This document shows, in pieces, positions 37,669-52,100 of a stretch of DNA of 64,000 bases. The stretch covers positions 16,213,249 through 16,277,248 of the forward strand of contig OZ020624.1 in NCBI GenBank assembly GCA_963971575.1, in the 5' to 3' direction. The translations under genes were made by a program, and so were the position numbers. The stretch comes from Liopterus haemorrhoidalis. Taxonomy: Eukaryota > Arthropoda > Insecta > Coleoptera > Dytiscidae. Positions within the stretch are counted from its first letter, which is position 1. Each line of letters opens with the position of its first letter. The notes beneath the pieces were generated by a model. It did not search any database and was not told the origin of the DNA. It worked only from the letters and a program-made list of their open reading frames with translations.

Positions 37669-40600
37669 AACTTGAATTTTGAAAATTCAACTATTTCGTT
37701 GCTATTTTCTGTCAATAATATCATAATTCTTGGTCAGAAACCAAAATTAGTGTTATGTACTTCTTAAACATGTTGCGCTTAACCAGTTTTCATGTAAAAC
37801 ATGAATTTTGAAAATTCAACTATTTCGTTGCTATTTTGTGTCATAAACATCATTATTCTTGGTCAGAAACCAAAATTAGTGTTATGTACTTCTTAAACAT
37901 GTTGCGCTTAACCAGTTTTCAAGTAAAACTTGAATTTTGAAAATTCAACTATTTCGTTGCTATTTTCTGTCAATAATATCATAATTCTTGGTCAGAAACC
38001 AAAATTAGTGTTATGTACTTCTTAAACATGTTGCGCTTAACCAGTTTTCATATAAAACATGAAATTTGAAAATTACACTATTTCGTTGCTATTTTGTGTC
38101 ATAAACATCATTATTCTTGGTCAGAAACCAAAATAAGTGTTATGTACTTCTTAAACATGTTGCGCTTAATCAGTTTTCAAGTAAAACTTGAATTTTGAAA
38201 ATTCAACTATTTCGTTGCTTTTTTCTGTCAATAATATCATAATTCTTGGTCAGAAACCAAAATTAGTGTTATGTACTTCTTAAACATGTTGCGCTTAACC
38301 AGTTTTCATGTAAAACATGAATTTTGAAAATTCAACTATTTCGTTGCTATTTTCTCTCAATAATATCATAATTCTTGGTCAGAAACCAAAATTAGTGTTA
38401 TGTACTTCTTAAACATGTTGCGCTTAACCAGTTTTCATGTAAAACATGAATTTTGAAAATTCAACTATTTCGTTGCTATTTTGTGTCATAAACATCATTA
38501 TTCTTGGTCAGAAACCAAAATAAGTGTTATGTACTTCTTAAACATGTTGCGCTTAACCAGTTTTCAAGTAAAACTTGAATTTTGAAAATTCAACTATTTC
38601 GTTGCTATTTTCTGTCAATAATATCATAATTCTTGGTCAGAAACCAAAATTAGTGTTATGTACTTCTTAAACATGTTGCGCTTAACCAGTTTTCATATAA
38701 AACATGAAATTTGAAAATTACACTATTTCGTTGCTATTTTGTGTCATAAACATCATTATTCTTGGTCAGAAACCAAAATAAGTGTTATGTACTTCTTAAA
38801 CATGTTGCGCTTAATCAGTTTTCAAGTAAAACTTGAATTTTGAAAATTCAACTATTTCGTTGCTTTTTTCTGTCAATAATATCATAATTCTTGGTCAGAA
38901 ACCAAAATTAGTGTTATGTACTTCTTAAACATGTTGCGCTTAACTAGTTTTCATGTAAAACATGAATTTTGAAAATTCAACTATTTCGTTGCTATTTTGT
39001 GTCACTAACATCATAATTCTTGGTCAGAAACCAAAATAAGTGTTATGTACTTCTTAAACATGTTGCGCTTAACCAGTTTTCAAGTAAAACTTGAATTTTG
39101 AAAATTCAACTATTTCGTTGCTATTTTCTGTCAATAATATCATAATTCTTGGTCAGAAACCAAAATAAGTGTTATGTACTTCTTAAACATGTTGCGCTTA
39201 ACCAGTTTTCAAGTAAAACTTGAATTTTGAAAATTCAACTATTTCGTTGCTATTTTCTGTCAATAATATCATAATTCTTGGTCAGAAACCATAATTAGTG
39301 TTATGTACTTCTTAAACATGTTGCGCTTAACCAGTTTTCAAGTAAAACTTGAATTTTGAAAATTCAACTATTTCGTTGCTATTTTCTGTCAATAATATCA
39401 TAATTCTTGGTCAGAAACCAAAATTAGTGTTATGTACTTCTTAAACATGTTGCGCTTAACCAGTTTTCATGTAAAACATGAATTTTGAAAATTCAACTAT
39501 TTCGTTGCTATTTTCTGTCAATAATATCATAATTCTTGGTCAGAAACCAAAATTAGTGTTATGTACTTCTTAAACATGTTGCGCTTAACCAGTTTTCATG
39601 TAAAACATGAATTTTGAAAATTCAACTATTTCGTTGCTATTTTGTGTCATAAACATCATTATTCTTGGTCAGAAACCAAAATAAGTGTTATGTACTTCTT
39701 AAACATGTTGCGCTTAACCAGTTTTCAAGTAAAACTTGAATTTTGAAAATTCAACTATTTCGTTGCTATTTTCTGTCAATAATATCATAATTCTTGGTCA
39801 GAAACCAAAATTAGTGTTATGTACTTCTTAAACATGTTGCGCTTAACCAGTTTTCAAGTAAAACTTGAATTTTGAAAATTCAACTATTTCGTTGCTATTT
39901 TCTGTCAATAATATCATAATTCTTGGTCAGAAACCAAAATTAGTGTTATGTACTTCTTAAACATGTTGCGCTTAACCAGTTTTCATGTAAAACATGAATT
40001 TTGAAAATTCAACTATTTCGTTGCTATTTTGTGTCACTAACATCATAATTCTTGGTCAGAAACCAAAATAAGTGTTATGTACTTCTTAAACATGTTGCGC
40101 TTAACCAGTTTTCAAGTAAAACTTGAATTTTTAAAATTCAACTATTTCGTTGCTATTTTCTGTCAATAATATCATAATTCTTGGTCAGAAACCAAAATAA
40201 GTGTTATGTACTTCTTAAACATGTTGCGCTTAACCAGTTTTCAAGTAAAACTTGAATTTTGAAAATTCAACTATTTCGTTGCTATTTTCTGTCAATAATA
40301 TCATAATTCTTGGTCAGAAACCAAAATTAGTGTTATGTACTTCTTAAACATGTTGCGCTTAACCAGTTTTCAAGTAAAACTTGAATTTTGAAAATTCAAC
40401 TATTTCGTTGCTATTTTCTGTCAATAATATCATAATTCTTGGTCAGAAACCAAAATTAGTGTTATGTACTTCTTAAACATGTTGCGCTTAACCAGTTTTC
40501 ATGTAAAACATGAATTTTGAAAATTCAACTATTTCGTTGCTATTTTGTGTCATAAACATCATTATTCTTGGTCAGAAACCAAAATTAATGTTATGTACTT

Positions 40601-41151
40601 CTTAAACATGTTGCGCTTAACCAGTTTTCAAGTAAAACTTGAATTTTGAAAATTCAACTATTTCGTTGCTATTTTCTGTCAATAATATCATAATTCTTGG
40701 TCAGAAACCAAAATTAGTGTTATGTACTTCTTAAACATGTTGCGCTTAACCAGTTTTCATATAAAACATGAAATTTGAAAATTACACTATTTCGTTGCTA
40801 TTTTGTGTCATAAACATCATTATTCTTGGTCAGAAACCAAAATAAGTGTTATGTACTTCTTAAACATGTTGCGCTTAATCAGTTTTCAAGTAAAACTTGA
40901 ATTTTGAAAATTCAACTATTTCGTTGCTTTTTTCTGTCAATAATATCATAATTCTTGGTCAGAAACCAAAATTAGTGTTATGTACTTCTTAAACATGTTG
41001 CGCTTAACCAGTTTTCATGTAAAACATGAATTTTGAAAATTCAACTATTTCGTTGCTATTTTCTCTCAATAATATCATAATTCTTGGTCAGAAACCAAAA
41101 TTAGTGTTATGTACTTCTTAAACATGTTGCGCTTAACCAGTTTTCAAGTAA
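37669..41151 (+). repeat. 27-monomer block, copy 1 (3483 bp)
   Basis: This is tandemly duplicated at 41152-44634. Shared markers at +3483 are TTAACTAG (38942/42425), ACCATAATTAG (39288/42771), GAATTTTTAAAATTC (40125/43608) and AATTAATG (40585/44068). The monomers just outside the pair differ: class A before copy 1 against class E before copy 2, and class A at 41152 against class B at 44635. Confidence 0.9.
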
Positions 41152-44100
41152 AACTTGAATTTTGAAAATTCAACTATTTCGTTGCTATTTTCTGTCAATA
41201 ATATCATAATTCTTGGTCAGAAACCAAAATTAGTGTTATGTACTTCTTAAACATGTTGCGCTTAACCAGTTTTCATGTAAAACATGAATTTTGAAAATTC
41301 AACTATTTCGTTGCTATTTTGTGTCATAAACATCATTATTCTTGGTCAGAAACCAAAATTAGTGTTATGTACTTCTTAAACATGTTGCGCTTAACCAGTT
41401 TTCAAGTAAAACTTGAATTTTGAAAATTCAACTATTTCGTTGCTATTTTCTGTCAATAATATCATAATTCTTGGTCAGAAACCAAAATTAGTGTTATGTA
41501 CTTCTTAAACATGTTGCGCTTAACCAGTTTTCATATAAAACATGAAATTTGAAAATTACACTATTTCGTTGCTATTTTGTGTCATAAACATCATTATTCT
41601 TGGTCAGAAACCAAAATAAGTGTTATGTACTTCTTAAACATGTTGCGCTTAATCAGTTTTCAAGTAAAACTTGAATTTTGAAAATTCAACTATTTCGTTG
41701 CTTTTTTCTGTCAATAATATCATAATTCTTGGTCAGAAACCAAAATTAGTGTTATGTACTTCTTAAACATGTTGCGCTTAACCAGTTTTCATGTAAAACA
41801 TGAATTTTGAAAATTCAACTATTTCGTTGCTATTTTCTCTCAATAATATCATAATTCTTGGTCAGAAACCAAAATTAGTGTTATGTACTTCTTAAACATG
41901 TTGCGCTTAACCAGTTTTCATGTAAAACATGAATTTTGAAAATTCAACTATTTCGTTGCTATTTTGTGTCATAAACATCATTATTCTTGGTCAGAAACCA
42001 AAATAAGTGTTATGTACTTCTTAAACATGTTGCGCTTAACCAGTTTTCAAGTAAAACTTGAATTTTGAAAATTCAACTATTTCGTTGCTATTTTCTGTCA
42101 ATAATATCATAATTCTTGGTCAGAAACCAAAATTAGTGTTATGTACTTCTTAAACATGTTGCGCTTAACCAGTTTTCATATAAAACATGAAATTTGAAAA
42201 TTACACTATTTCGTTGCTATTTTGTGTCATAAACATCATTATTCTTGGTCAGAAACCAAAATAAGTGTTATGTACTTCTTAAACATGTTGCGCTTAATCA
42301 GTTTTCAAGTAAAACTTGAATTTTGAAAATTCAACTATTTCGTTGCTTTTTTCTGTCAATAATATCATAATTCTTGGTCAGAAACCAAAATTAGTGTTAT
42401 GTACTTCTTAAACATGTTGCGCTTAACTAGTTTTCATGTAAAACATGAATTTTGAAAATTCAACTATTTCGTTGCTATTTTGTGTCACTAACATCATAAT
42501 TCTTGGTCAGAAACCAAAATAAGTGTTATGTACTTCTTAAACATGTTGCGCTTAACCAGTTTTCAAGTAAAACTTGAATTTTGAAAATTCAACTATTTCG
42601 TTGCTATTTTCTGTCAATAATATCATAATTCTTGGTCAGAAACCAAAATAAGTGTTATGTACTTCTTAAACATGTTGCGCTTAACCAGTTTTCAAGTAAA
42701 ACTTGAATTTTGAAAATTCAACTATTTCGTTGCTATTTTCTGTCAATAATATCATAATTCTTGGTCAGAAACCATAATTAGTGTTATGTACTTCTTAAAC
42801 ATGTTGCGCTTAACCAGTTTTCAAGTAAAACTTGAATTTTGAAAATTCAACTATTTCGTTGCTATTTTCTGTCAATAATATCATAATTCTTGGTCAGAAA
42901 CCAAAATTAGTGTTATGTACTTCTTAAACATGTTGCGCTTAACCAGTTTTCATGTAAAACATGAATTTTGAAAATTCAACTATTTCGTTGCTATTTTCTG
43001 TCAATAATATCATAATTCTTGGTCAGAAACCAAAATTAGTGTTATGTACTTCTTAAACATGTTGCGCTTAACCAGTTTTCATGTAAAACATGAATTTTGA
43101 AAATTCAACTATTTCGTTGCTATTTTGTGTCATAAACATCATTATTCTTGGTCAGAAACCAAAATAAGTGTTATGTACTTCTTAAACATGTTGCGCTTAA
43201 CCAGTTTTCAAGTAAAACTTGAATTTTGAAAATTCAACTATTTCGTTGCTATTTTCTGTCAATAATATCATAATTCTTGGTCAGAAACCAAAATTAGTGT
43301 TATGTACTTCTTAAACATGTTGCGCTTAACCAGTTTTCAAGTAAAACTTGAATTTTGAAAATTCAACTATTTCGTTGCTATTTTCTGTCAATAATATCAT
43401 AATTCTTGGTCAGAAACCAAAATTAGTGTTATGTACTTCTTAAACATGTTGCGCTTAACCAGTTTTCATGTAAAACATGAATTTTGAAAATTCAACTATT
43501 TCGTTGCTATTTTGTGTCACTAACATCATAATTCTTGGTCAGAAACCAAAATAAGTGTTATGTACTTCTTAAACATGTTGCGCTTAACCAGTTTTCAAGT
43601 AAAACTTGAATTTTTAAAATTCAACTATTTCGTTGCTATTTTCTGTCAATAATATCATAATTCTTGGTCAGAAACCAAAATAAGTGTTATGTACTTCTTA
43701 AACATGTTGCGCTTAACCAGTTTTCAAGTAAAACTTGAATTTTGAAAATTCAACTATTTCGTTGCTATTTTCTGTCAATAATATCATAATTCTTGGTCAG
43801 AAACCAAAATTAGTGTTATGTACTTCTTAAACATGTTGCGCTTAACCAGTTTTCAAGTAAAACTTGAATTTTGAAAATTCAACTATTTCGTTGCTATTTT
43901 CTGTCAATAATATCATAATTCTTGGTCAGAAACCAAAATTAGTGTTATGTACTTCTTAAACATGTTGCGCTTAACCAGTTTTCATGTAAAACATGAATTT
44001 TGAAAATTCAACTATTTCGTTGCTATTTTGTGTCATAAACATCATTATTCTTGGTCAGAAACCAAAATTAATGTTATGTACTTCTTAAACATGTTGCGCT

Positions 44101-44634
44101 TAACCAGTTTTCAAGTAAAACTTGAATTTTGAAAATTCAACTATTTCGTTGCTATTTTCTGTCAATAATATCATAATTCTTGGTCAGAAACCAAAATTAG
44201 TGTTATGTACTTCTTAAACATGTTGCGCTTAACCAGTTTTCATATAAAACATGAAATTTGAAAATTACACTATTTCGTTGCTATTTTGTGTCATAAACAT
44301 CATTATTCTTGGTCAGAAACCAAAATAAGTGTTATGTACTTCTTAAACATGTTGCGCTTAATCAGTTTTCAAGTAAAACTTGAATTTTGAAAATTCAACT
44401 ATTTCGTTGCTTTTTTCTGTCAATAATATCATAATTCTTGGTCAGAAACCAAAATTAGTGTTATGTACTTCTTAAACATGTTGCGCTTAACCAGTTTTCA
44501 TGTAAAACATGAATTTTGAAAATTCAACTATTTCGTTGCTATTTTCTCTCAATAATATCATAATTCTTGGTCAGAAACCAAAATTAGTGTTATGTACTTC
44601 TTAAACATGTTGCGCTTAACCAGTTTTCATGTAA
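41152..44634 (+). repeat. 27-monomer block, copy 2 (3483 bp)
   Basis: Second tandem copy of 37669-41151, joined without spacer and in monomer register. The class order over all 27 monomers is the same and the private markers recur at exactly 3483 bases. Twelve of its monomers (42442-43989) recur again at 54823-56370. Confidence 0.9.
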
Positions 44635-46440
44635 AACATGAATTTTGAAAATTCAACTATTTCGTTGCTATTTTGTGTCATAAACATCATTATTCTTGGT
44701 CAGAAACCAAAATAAGTGTTATGTACTTCTTAAACATGTTGCGCTTAACCAGTTTTCAAGTAAAACTTGAATTTTGAAAATTCAACTATTTCGTTGCTAT
44801 TTTCTGTCAATAATATCATAATTCTTGGTCAGAAACCAAAATTAGTGTTATGTACTTCTTAAACATGTTGCGCTTAACCAGTTTTCATATAAAACATGAA
44901 ATTTGAAAATTACACTATTTCGTTGCTATTTTGTGTCATAAACATCATTATTCTTGGTCAGAAACCAAAATAAGTGTTATGTACTTCTTAAACATGTTGC
45001 GCTTAATCAGTTTTCAAGTAAAACTTGAATTTTGAAAATTCAACTATTTCGTTGCTTTTTTCTGTCAATAATATCATAATTCTTGGTCAGAAACCAAAAT
45101 TAGTGTTATGTACTTCTTAAACATGTTGCGCTTAACCAGTTTTCATGTAAAACATGAATTTTGAAAATTCAACTATTTCGTTGCTATTTTGTGTCACTAA
45201 CATCATAATTCTTGGTCAGAAACCAAAATAAGTGTTATGTACTTCTTAAACATGTTGCGCTTAACCAGTTTTCAAGTAAAACTTGAATTTTGAAAATTCA
45301 ACTATTTCGTTGCTATTTTCTGTCAATAATATCATAATTCTTGGTCAGAAACCAAAATAAGTGTTATGTACTTCTTAAACATGTTGCGCTTAACCAGTTT
45401 TCAAGTAAAACTTGAATTTTGAAAATTCAACTATTTCGTTGCTATTTTCTGTCAATAATATCATAATTCTTGGTCAGAAACCATAATTAGTGTTATGTAC
45501 TTCTTAAACATGTTGCGCTTAACCAGTTTTCAAGTAAAACTTGAATTTTGAAAATTCAACTATTTCGTTGCTATTTTCTGTCAATAATATCATAATTCTT
45601 GGTCAGAAACCAAAATTAGTGTTATGTACTTCTTAAACATGTTGCGCTTAACCAGTTTTCATGTAAAACATGAATTTTGAAAATTCAACTATTTCGTTGC
45701 TATTTTCTGTCAATAATATCATAATTCTTGGTCAGAAACCAAAATTAGTGTTATGTACTTCTTAAACATGTTGCGCTTAACCAGTTTTCATGTAAAACAT
45801 GAATTTTGAAAATTCAACTATTTCGTTGCTATTTTGTGTCATAAACATCATTATTCTTGGTCAGAAACCAAAATAAGTGTTATGTACTTCTTAAACATGT
45901 TGCGCTTAACCAGTTTTCAAGTAAAACTTGAATTTTGAAAATTCAACTATTTCGTTGCTATTTTCTGTCAATAATATCATAATTCTTGGTCAGAAACCAA
46001 AATTAGTGTTATGTACTTCTTAAACATGTTGCGCTTAACCAGTTTTCAAGTAAAACTTGAATTTTGAAAATTCAACTATTTCGTTGCTATTTTCTGTCAA
46101 TAATATCATAATTCTTGGTCAGAAACCAAAATTAGTGTTATGTACTTCTTAAACATGTTGCGCTTAACCAGTTTTCATGTAAAACATGAATTTTGAAAAT
46201 TCAACTATTTCGTTGCTATTTTCTCTCAATAATATCATAATTCTTGGTCAGAAACCAAAATTAGTGTTATGTACTTCTTAAACATGTTGCGCTTAACCAG
46301 TTTTCATGTAAAACATGAATTTTGAAAATTCAACTATTTCGTTGCTATTTTGTGTCATAAACATCATTATTCTTGGTCAGAAACCAAAATAAGTGTTATG
46401 TACTTCTTAAACATGTTGCGCTTAATCAGTTTTCAAGTAA
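44635..46440 (+). repeat. 14-monomer linker ahead of the 128-bp series
   Basis: The order is B-A-C-D-F-A'-A(ACCATAATT)-A-G-B-A-A-E-B. With the class E monomer at 44506 and sequence on to 47729, it is repeated at 56371-59594. It leads into the first 128-bp monomer. Confidence 0.85.
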
Positions 46441-46568
46441 AACTAAATTTTGAAAATTCAACTATTTCGTTGCTTTTTTCTGTCAATAATATCATAATTC
46501 TTGGTCAGAAACCAAAATTAGTGTTATGTACTTCTTAAACATGTTGCGCTTAACCAGTTTTCATGTAA
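46441..46568 (+). repeat. 128-bp class D monomer, copy 1 (indel CTTGAA to CTAAA)
   Basis: This is a class D monomer whose AACTTGAATTTTG reads AACTAAATTTTG, one base shorter with one substitution. It removes a TGA and shifts frame, so an open stretch of 62 codons (46350-46538, first codon TTG) runs across it. It also breaks the boundary stem and the quasi-palindrome. It follows class B, not class C as other D monomers do. Confidence 0.93.
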
Positions 46569-49019
46569 AACATGAATTTTGAAAATTCAACTATTTCGTT
46601 GCTATTTTGTGTCACTAACATCATAATTCTTGGTCAGAAACCAAAATAAGTGTTATGTACTTCTTAAACATGTTGCGCTTAACCAGTTTTCAAGTAAAAC
46701 TTGAATTTTGAAAATTCAACTATTTCGTTGCTATTTTCTGTCAATAATATCATAATTCTTGGTCAGAAACCAAAATAAGTGTTATGTACTTCTTAAACAT
46801 GTTGCGCTTAACCAGTTTTCAAGTAAAACTTGAATTTTGAAAATTCAACTATTTCGTTGCTATTTTCTGTCAATAATATCATAATTCTTTGTCAGAAACC
46901 AAAATTAGTGTTATGTACTTCTTAAACATGTTGCGCTTAACCAGTTTTCAAGTAAAACTTGAATTTTGAAAATTCAACTATTTCGTTGCTATTTTCTGTC
47001 AATAATATCATAATTCTTGGTCAGAAACCAAAATTAGTGTTATGTACTTCTTAAACATGTTGCGCTTAACCAGTTTTCATGTAAAACATGAATTTTGAAA
47101 ATTCAACTATTTCGTTGCTATTTTCTGTCAATAATATCATAATTCTTGGTCAGAAACCAAAATTAGTGTTATGTACTTCTTAAACATGTTGCGCTTAACC
47201 AGTTTTCATGTAAAACATGAATTTTGAAAATTCAACTATTTCGTTGCTATTTTGTGTCATAAACATCATTATTCTTGGTCAGAAACCAAAATACGTGTTA
47301 TGTACTTCTTAAACATGTTGCGCTTAACCAGTTTTCAAGTAAAACTTGAATTTTGAAAATTCAACTATTTCGTTGCTATTTTCTGTCAATAATATCATAA
47401 TTCTTGGTCAGAAACCAAAATTAGTGTTATGTACTTCTTAAACATGTTGCGCTTAACCAGTTTTCATATAAAACATGAAATTTGAAAATTACACTATTTC
47501 GTTGCTATTTTGTGTCATAAACATCATTATTCTTGGTCAGAAACCAAAATAAGTGTTATGTACTTCTTAAACATGTTGCGCTTAATCAGTTTTCAAGTAA
47601 AACTTGAATTTTGAAAATTCAACTATTTCGTTGCTTTTTTCTGTCAATAATATCATAATTCTTGGTCAGAAACCAAAATTAGTGTTATGTACTTCTTAAA
47701 CATGTTGCGCTTAACCAGTTTTCATGTAAAACATGAATTTTGAAAATTCAACTATTTCGTTGCTATTTTCTCTCAATAATATCATAATTCTTGGTCAGAA
47801 ACCAAAATTAGTGTTATGTACTTCTTAAACATGTTGCGCTTAACCAGTTTTCATGTAAAACATGAATTTTGAAAATTCAACTATTTCGTTGCTATTTTGT
47901 GTCATAAACATCATTATTCTTGGTCAGAAACCAAAATAAGTGTTATGTACTTCTTAAACATGTTGCGCTTAACCAGTTTTCAAGTAAAACTTGAATTTTG
48001 AAAATTCAACTATTTCGTTGCTATTTTCTGTCAATAATATCATAATTCTTGGTCAGAAACCAAAATTAGTGTTATGTACTTCTTAAACATGTTGCGCTTA
48101 ACCAGTTTTCATATAAAACATGAAATTTGAAAATTACACTATTTCGTTGCTATTTTGTGTCATAAACATCATTATTCTTGGTCAGAAACCAAAATAAGTG
48201 TTATGTACTTCTTAAACATGTTGCGCTTAATCAGTTTTCAAGTAAAACTTGAATTTTGAAAATTCAACTATTTCGTTGCTTTTTTCTGTCAATAATATCA
48301 TAATTCTTGGTCAGAAACCAAAATTAGTGTTATGTACTTCTTAAACATGTTGCGCTTAACTAGTTTTCATGTAAAACATGAATTTTGAAAATTCAACTAT
48401 TTCGTTGCTATTTTGTGTCACTAACATCATAATTCTTGGTCAGAAACCAAAATAAGTGTTATGTACTTCTTAAACATGTTGCGCTTAACCAGTTTTCAAG
48501 TAAAACTTGAATTTTGAAAATTCAACTATTTCGTTGCTATTTTCTGTCAATAATATCATAATTCTTGGTCAGAAACCAAAATAAGTGTTATGTACTTCTT
48601 AAACATGTTGCGCTTAACCAGTTTTCAAGTAAAACTTGAATTTTGAAAATTCAACTATTTCGTTGCTATTTTCTGTCAATAATATCATAATTCTTGGTCA
48701 GAAACCATAATTAGTGTTATGTACTTCTTAAACATGTTGCGCTTAACCAGTTTTCAAGTAAAACTTGAATTTTGAAAATTCAACTATTTCGTTGCTATTT
48801 TCTCTCAATAATATCATAATTCTTGGTCAGAAACCAAAATTAGTGTTATGTACTTCTTAAACATGTTGCGCTTAACCAGTTTTCATGTAAAACATGAATT
48901 TTGAAAATTCAACTATTTCGTTGCTATTTTGTGTCATAAACATCATTATTCTTGGTCAGAAACCAAAATAAGTGTTATGTACTTCTTAAACATGTTGCGC
49001 TTAATCAGTTTTCAAGTAA
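46441..49019 (+). repeat. 20-monomer higher-order block, copy 1 (2579 bp)
   Basis: The order is D(128)-F-A'-A(CTTTGTCAG)-A-G-B(AATACG)-A-C-D-E-B-A-C-D-F(TTAACTAG)-A'-A(ACCATAATT)-[A/E hybrid]-B. The same series follows at 49020 and 52889 with length changes. The hybrid penultimate monomer (48762) looks like the crossover point that closed this block. Confidence 0.88.
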
Positions 49020-49147
49020 AACTAAATTTTGAAAATTCAACTATTTCGTTGCTTTTTTCTGTCAATAATATCATAATTCTTGGTCAGAAACCAAAATTAG
49101 TGTTATGTACTTCTTAAACATGTTGCGCTTAACCAGTTTTCATGTAA
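49020..49147 (+). repeat. 128-bp class D monomer, copy 2
   Basis: Same short variant as at 46441, 2579 bases downstream (20 monomers, one of them short). Neighbours are the same: class B before, F-A'-A(CTTTGTCAG) after. The identical 62-codon open stretch at 48929-49117 is a by-product. Confidence 0.93.
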
Positions 49148-52100
49148 AACATGAATTTTGAAAATTCAACTATTTCGTTGCTATTTTGTGTCACTAACAT
49201 CATAATTCTTGGTCAGAAACCAAAATAAGTGTTATGTACTTCTTAAACATGTTGCGCTTAACCAGTTTTCAAGTAAAACTTGAATTTTGAAAATTCAACT
49301 ATTTCGTTGCTATTTTCTGTCAATAATATCATAATTCTTGGTCAGAAACCAAAATAAGTGTTATGTACTTCTTAAACATGTTGCGCTTAACCAGTTTTCA
49401 AGTAAAACTTGAATTTTGAAAATTCAACTATTTCGTTGCTATTTTCTGTCAATAATATCATAATTCTTTGTCAGAAACCAAAATTAGTGTTATGTACTTC
49501 TTAAACATGTTGCGCTTAACCAGTTTTCAAGTAAAACTTGAATTTTGAAAATTCAACTATTTCGTTGCTATTTTCTGTCAATAATATCATAATTCTTGGT
49601 CAGAAACCAAAATTAGTGTTATGTACTTCTTAAACATGTTGCGCTTAACCAGTTTTCATGTAAAACATGAATTTTGAAAATTCAACTATTTCGTTGCTAT
49701 TTTCTGTCAATAATATCATAATTCTTGGTCAGAAACCAAAATTAGTGTTATGTACTTCTTAAACATGTTGCGCTTAACCAGTTTTCATGTAAAACATGAA
49801 TTTTGAAAATTCAACTATTTCGTTGCTATTTTGTGTCATAAACATCATTATTCTTGGTCAGAAACCAAAATACGTGTTATGTACTTCTTAAACATGTTGC
49901 GCTTAACCAGTTTTCAAGTAAAACTTGAATTTTGAAAATTCAACTATTTCGTTGCTATTTTCTGTCAATAATATCATAATTCTTGGTCAGAAACCAAAAT
50001 TAGTGTTATGTACTTCTTAAACATGTTGCGCTTAACCAGTTTTCATATAAAACATGAAATTTGAAAATTACACTATTTCGTTGCTATTTTGTGTCATAAA
50101 CATCATTATTCTTGGTCAGAAACCAAAATAAGTGTTATGTACTTCTTAAACATGTTGCGCTTAATCAGTTTTCAAGTAAAACTTGAATTTTGAAAATTCA
50201 ACTATTTCGTTGCTTTTTTCTGTCAATAATATCATAATTCTTGGTCAGAAACCAAAATTAGTGTTATGTACTTCTTAAACATGTTGCGCTTAACCAGTTT
50301 TCATGTAAAACATGAATTTTGAAAATTCAACTATTTCGTTGCTATTTTCTCTCAATAATATCATAATTCTTGGTCAGAAACCAAAATTAGTGTTATGTAC
50401 TTCTTAAACATGTTGCGCTTAACCAGTTTTCATGTAAAACATGAATTTTGAAAATTCAACTATTTCGTTGCTATTTTGTGTCATAAACATCATTATTCTT
50501 GGTCAGAAACCAAAATAAGTGTTATGTACTTCTTAAACATGTTGCGCTTAACCAGTTTTCAAGTAAAACTTGAATTTTGAAAATTCAACTATTTCGTTGC
50601 TATTTTCTGTCAATAATATCATAATTCTTGGTCAGAAACCAAAATTAGTGTTATGTACTTCTTAAACATGTTGCGCTTAACCAGTTTTCATATAAAACAT
50701 GAAATTTGAAAATTACACTATTTCGTTGCTATTTTGTGTCATAAACATCATTATTCTTGGTCAGAAACCAAAATAAGTGTTATGTACTTCTTAAACATGT
50801 TGCGCTTAACCAGTTTTCAAGTAAAACTTGAATTTTGAAAATTCAACTATTTCGTTGCTATTTTCTGTCAATAATATCATAATTCTTGGTCAGAAACCAA
50901 AATTAGTGTTATGTACTTCTTAAACATGTTGCGCTTAACCAGTTTTCATATAAAACATGAAATTTGAAAATTACACTATTTCGTTGCTATTTTGTGTCAT
51001 AAACATCATTATTCTTGGTCAGAAACCAAAATAAGTGTTATGTACTTCTTAAACATGTTGCGCTTAACCAGTTTTCATGTAAAACATGAATTTTGAAAAT
51101 TCAACTATTTCGTTGCTATTTTGTGTCATAAACATCATTATTCTTGGTCAGAAACCAAAATACGTGTTATGTACTTCTTAAACATGTTGCGCTTAACCAG
51201 TTTTCAAGTAAAACTTGAATTTTGAAAATTCAACTATTTCGTTGCTATTTTCTGTCAATAATATCATAATTCTTGGTCAGAAACCAAAATTAGTGTTATG
51301 TACTTCTTAAACATGTTGCGCTTAACCAGTTTTCATATAAAACATGAAATTTGAAAATTACACTATTTCGTTGCTATTTTGTGTCATAAACATCATTATT
51401 CTTGGTCAGAAACCAAAATAAGTGTTATGTACTTCTTAAACATGTTGCGCTTAATCAGTTTTCAAGTAAAACTTGAATTTTGAAAATTCAACTATTTCGT
51501 TGCTTTTTTCTGTCAATAATATCATAATTCTTGGTCAGAAACCAAAATTAGTGTTATGTACTTCTTAAACATGTTGCGCTTAACCAGTTTTCATGTAAAA
51601 CATGAATTTTGAAAATTCAACTATTTCGTTGCTATTTTCTCTCAATAATATCATAATTCTTGGTCAGAAACCAAAATTAGTGTTATGTACTTCTTAAACA
51701 TGTTGCGCTTAACCAGTTTTCATGTAAAACATGAATTTTGAAAATTCAACTATTTCGTTGCTATTTTGTGTCATAAACATCATTATTCTTGGTCAGAAAC
51801 CAAAATAAGTGTTATGTACTTCTTAAACATGTTGCGCTTAACCAGTTTTCAAGTAAAACTTGAATTTTGAAAATTCAACTATTTCGTTGCTATTTTCTGT
51901 CAATAATATCATAATTCTTGGTCAGAAACCAAAATTAGTGTTATGTACTTCTTAAACATGTTGCGCTTAACCAGTTTTCATATAAAACATGAAATTTGAA
52001 AATTACACTATTTCGTTGCTATTTTGTGTCATAAACATCATTATTCTTGGTCAGAAACCAAAATAAGTGTTATGTACTTCTTAAACATGTTGCGCTTAAT

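Noticed and set aside
40125..40140. GAATTTTTAAAATTC as a new perfect palindrome
   Set aside because: The G to T change is at the unpaired centre, so the arms are unchanged. It is useful only as a block marker with the copies at 43608 and 55984.
46350..46538. 62-codon open reading frame, repeated identically at 48929-49117, 52798-52986 and 58215-58403
   Set aside because: It begins with TTG, spans the 1-bp deletion in the 128-bp class D monomer, and exists only because that indel removes a TGA and joins two frames of the satellite. It has no separate coding signal, and each copy is embedded in ordinary repeat.
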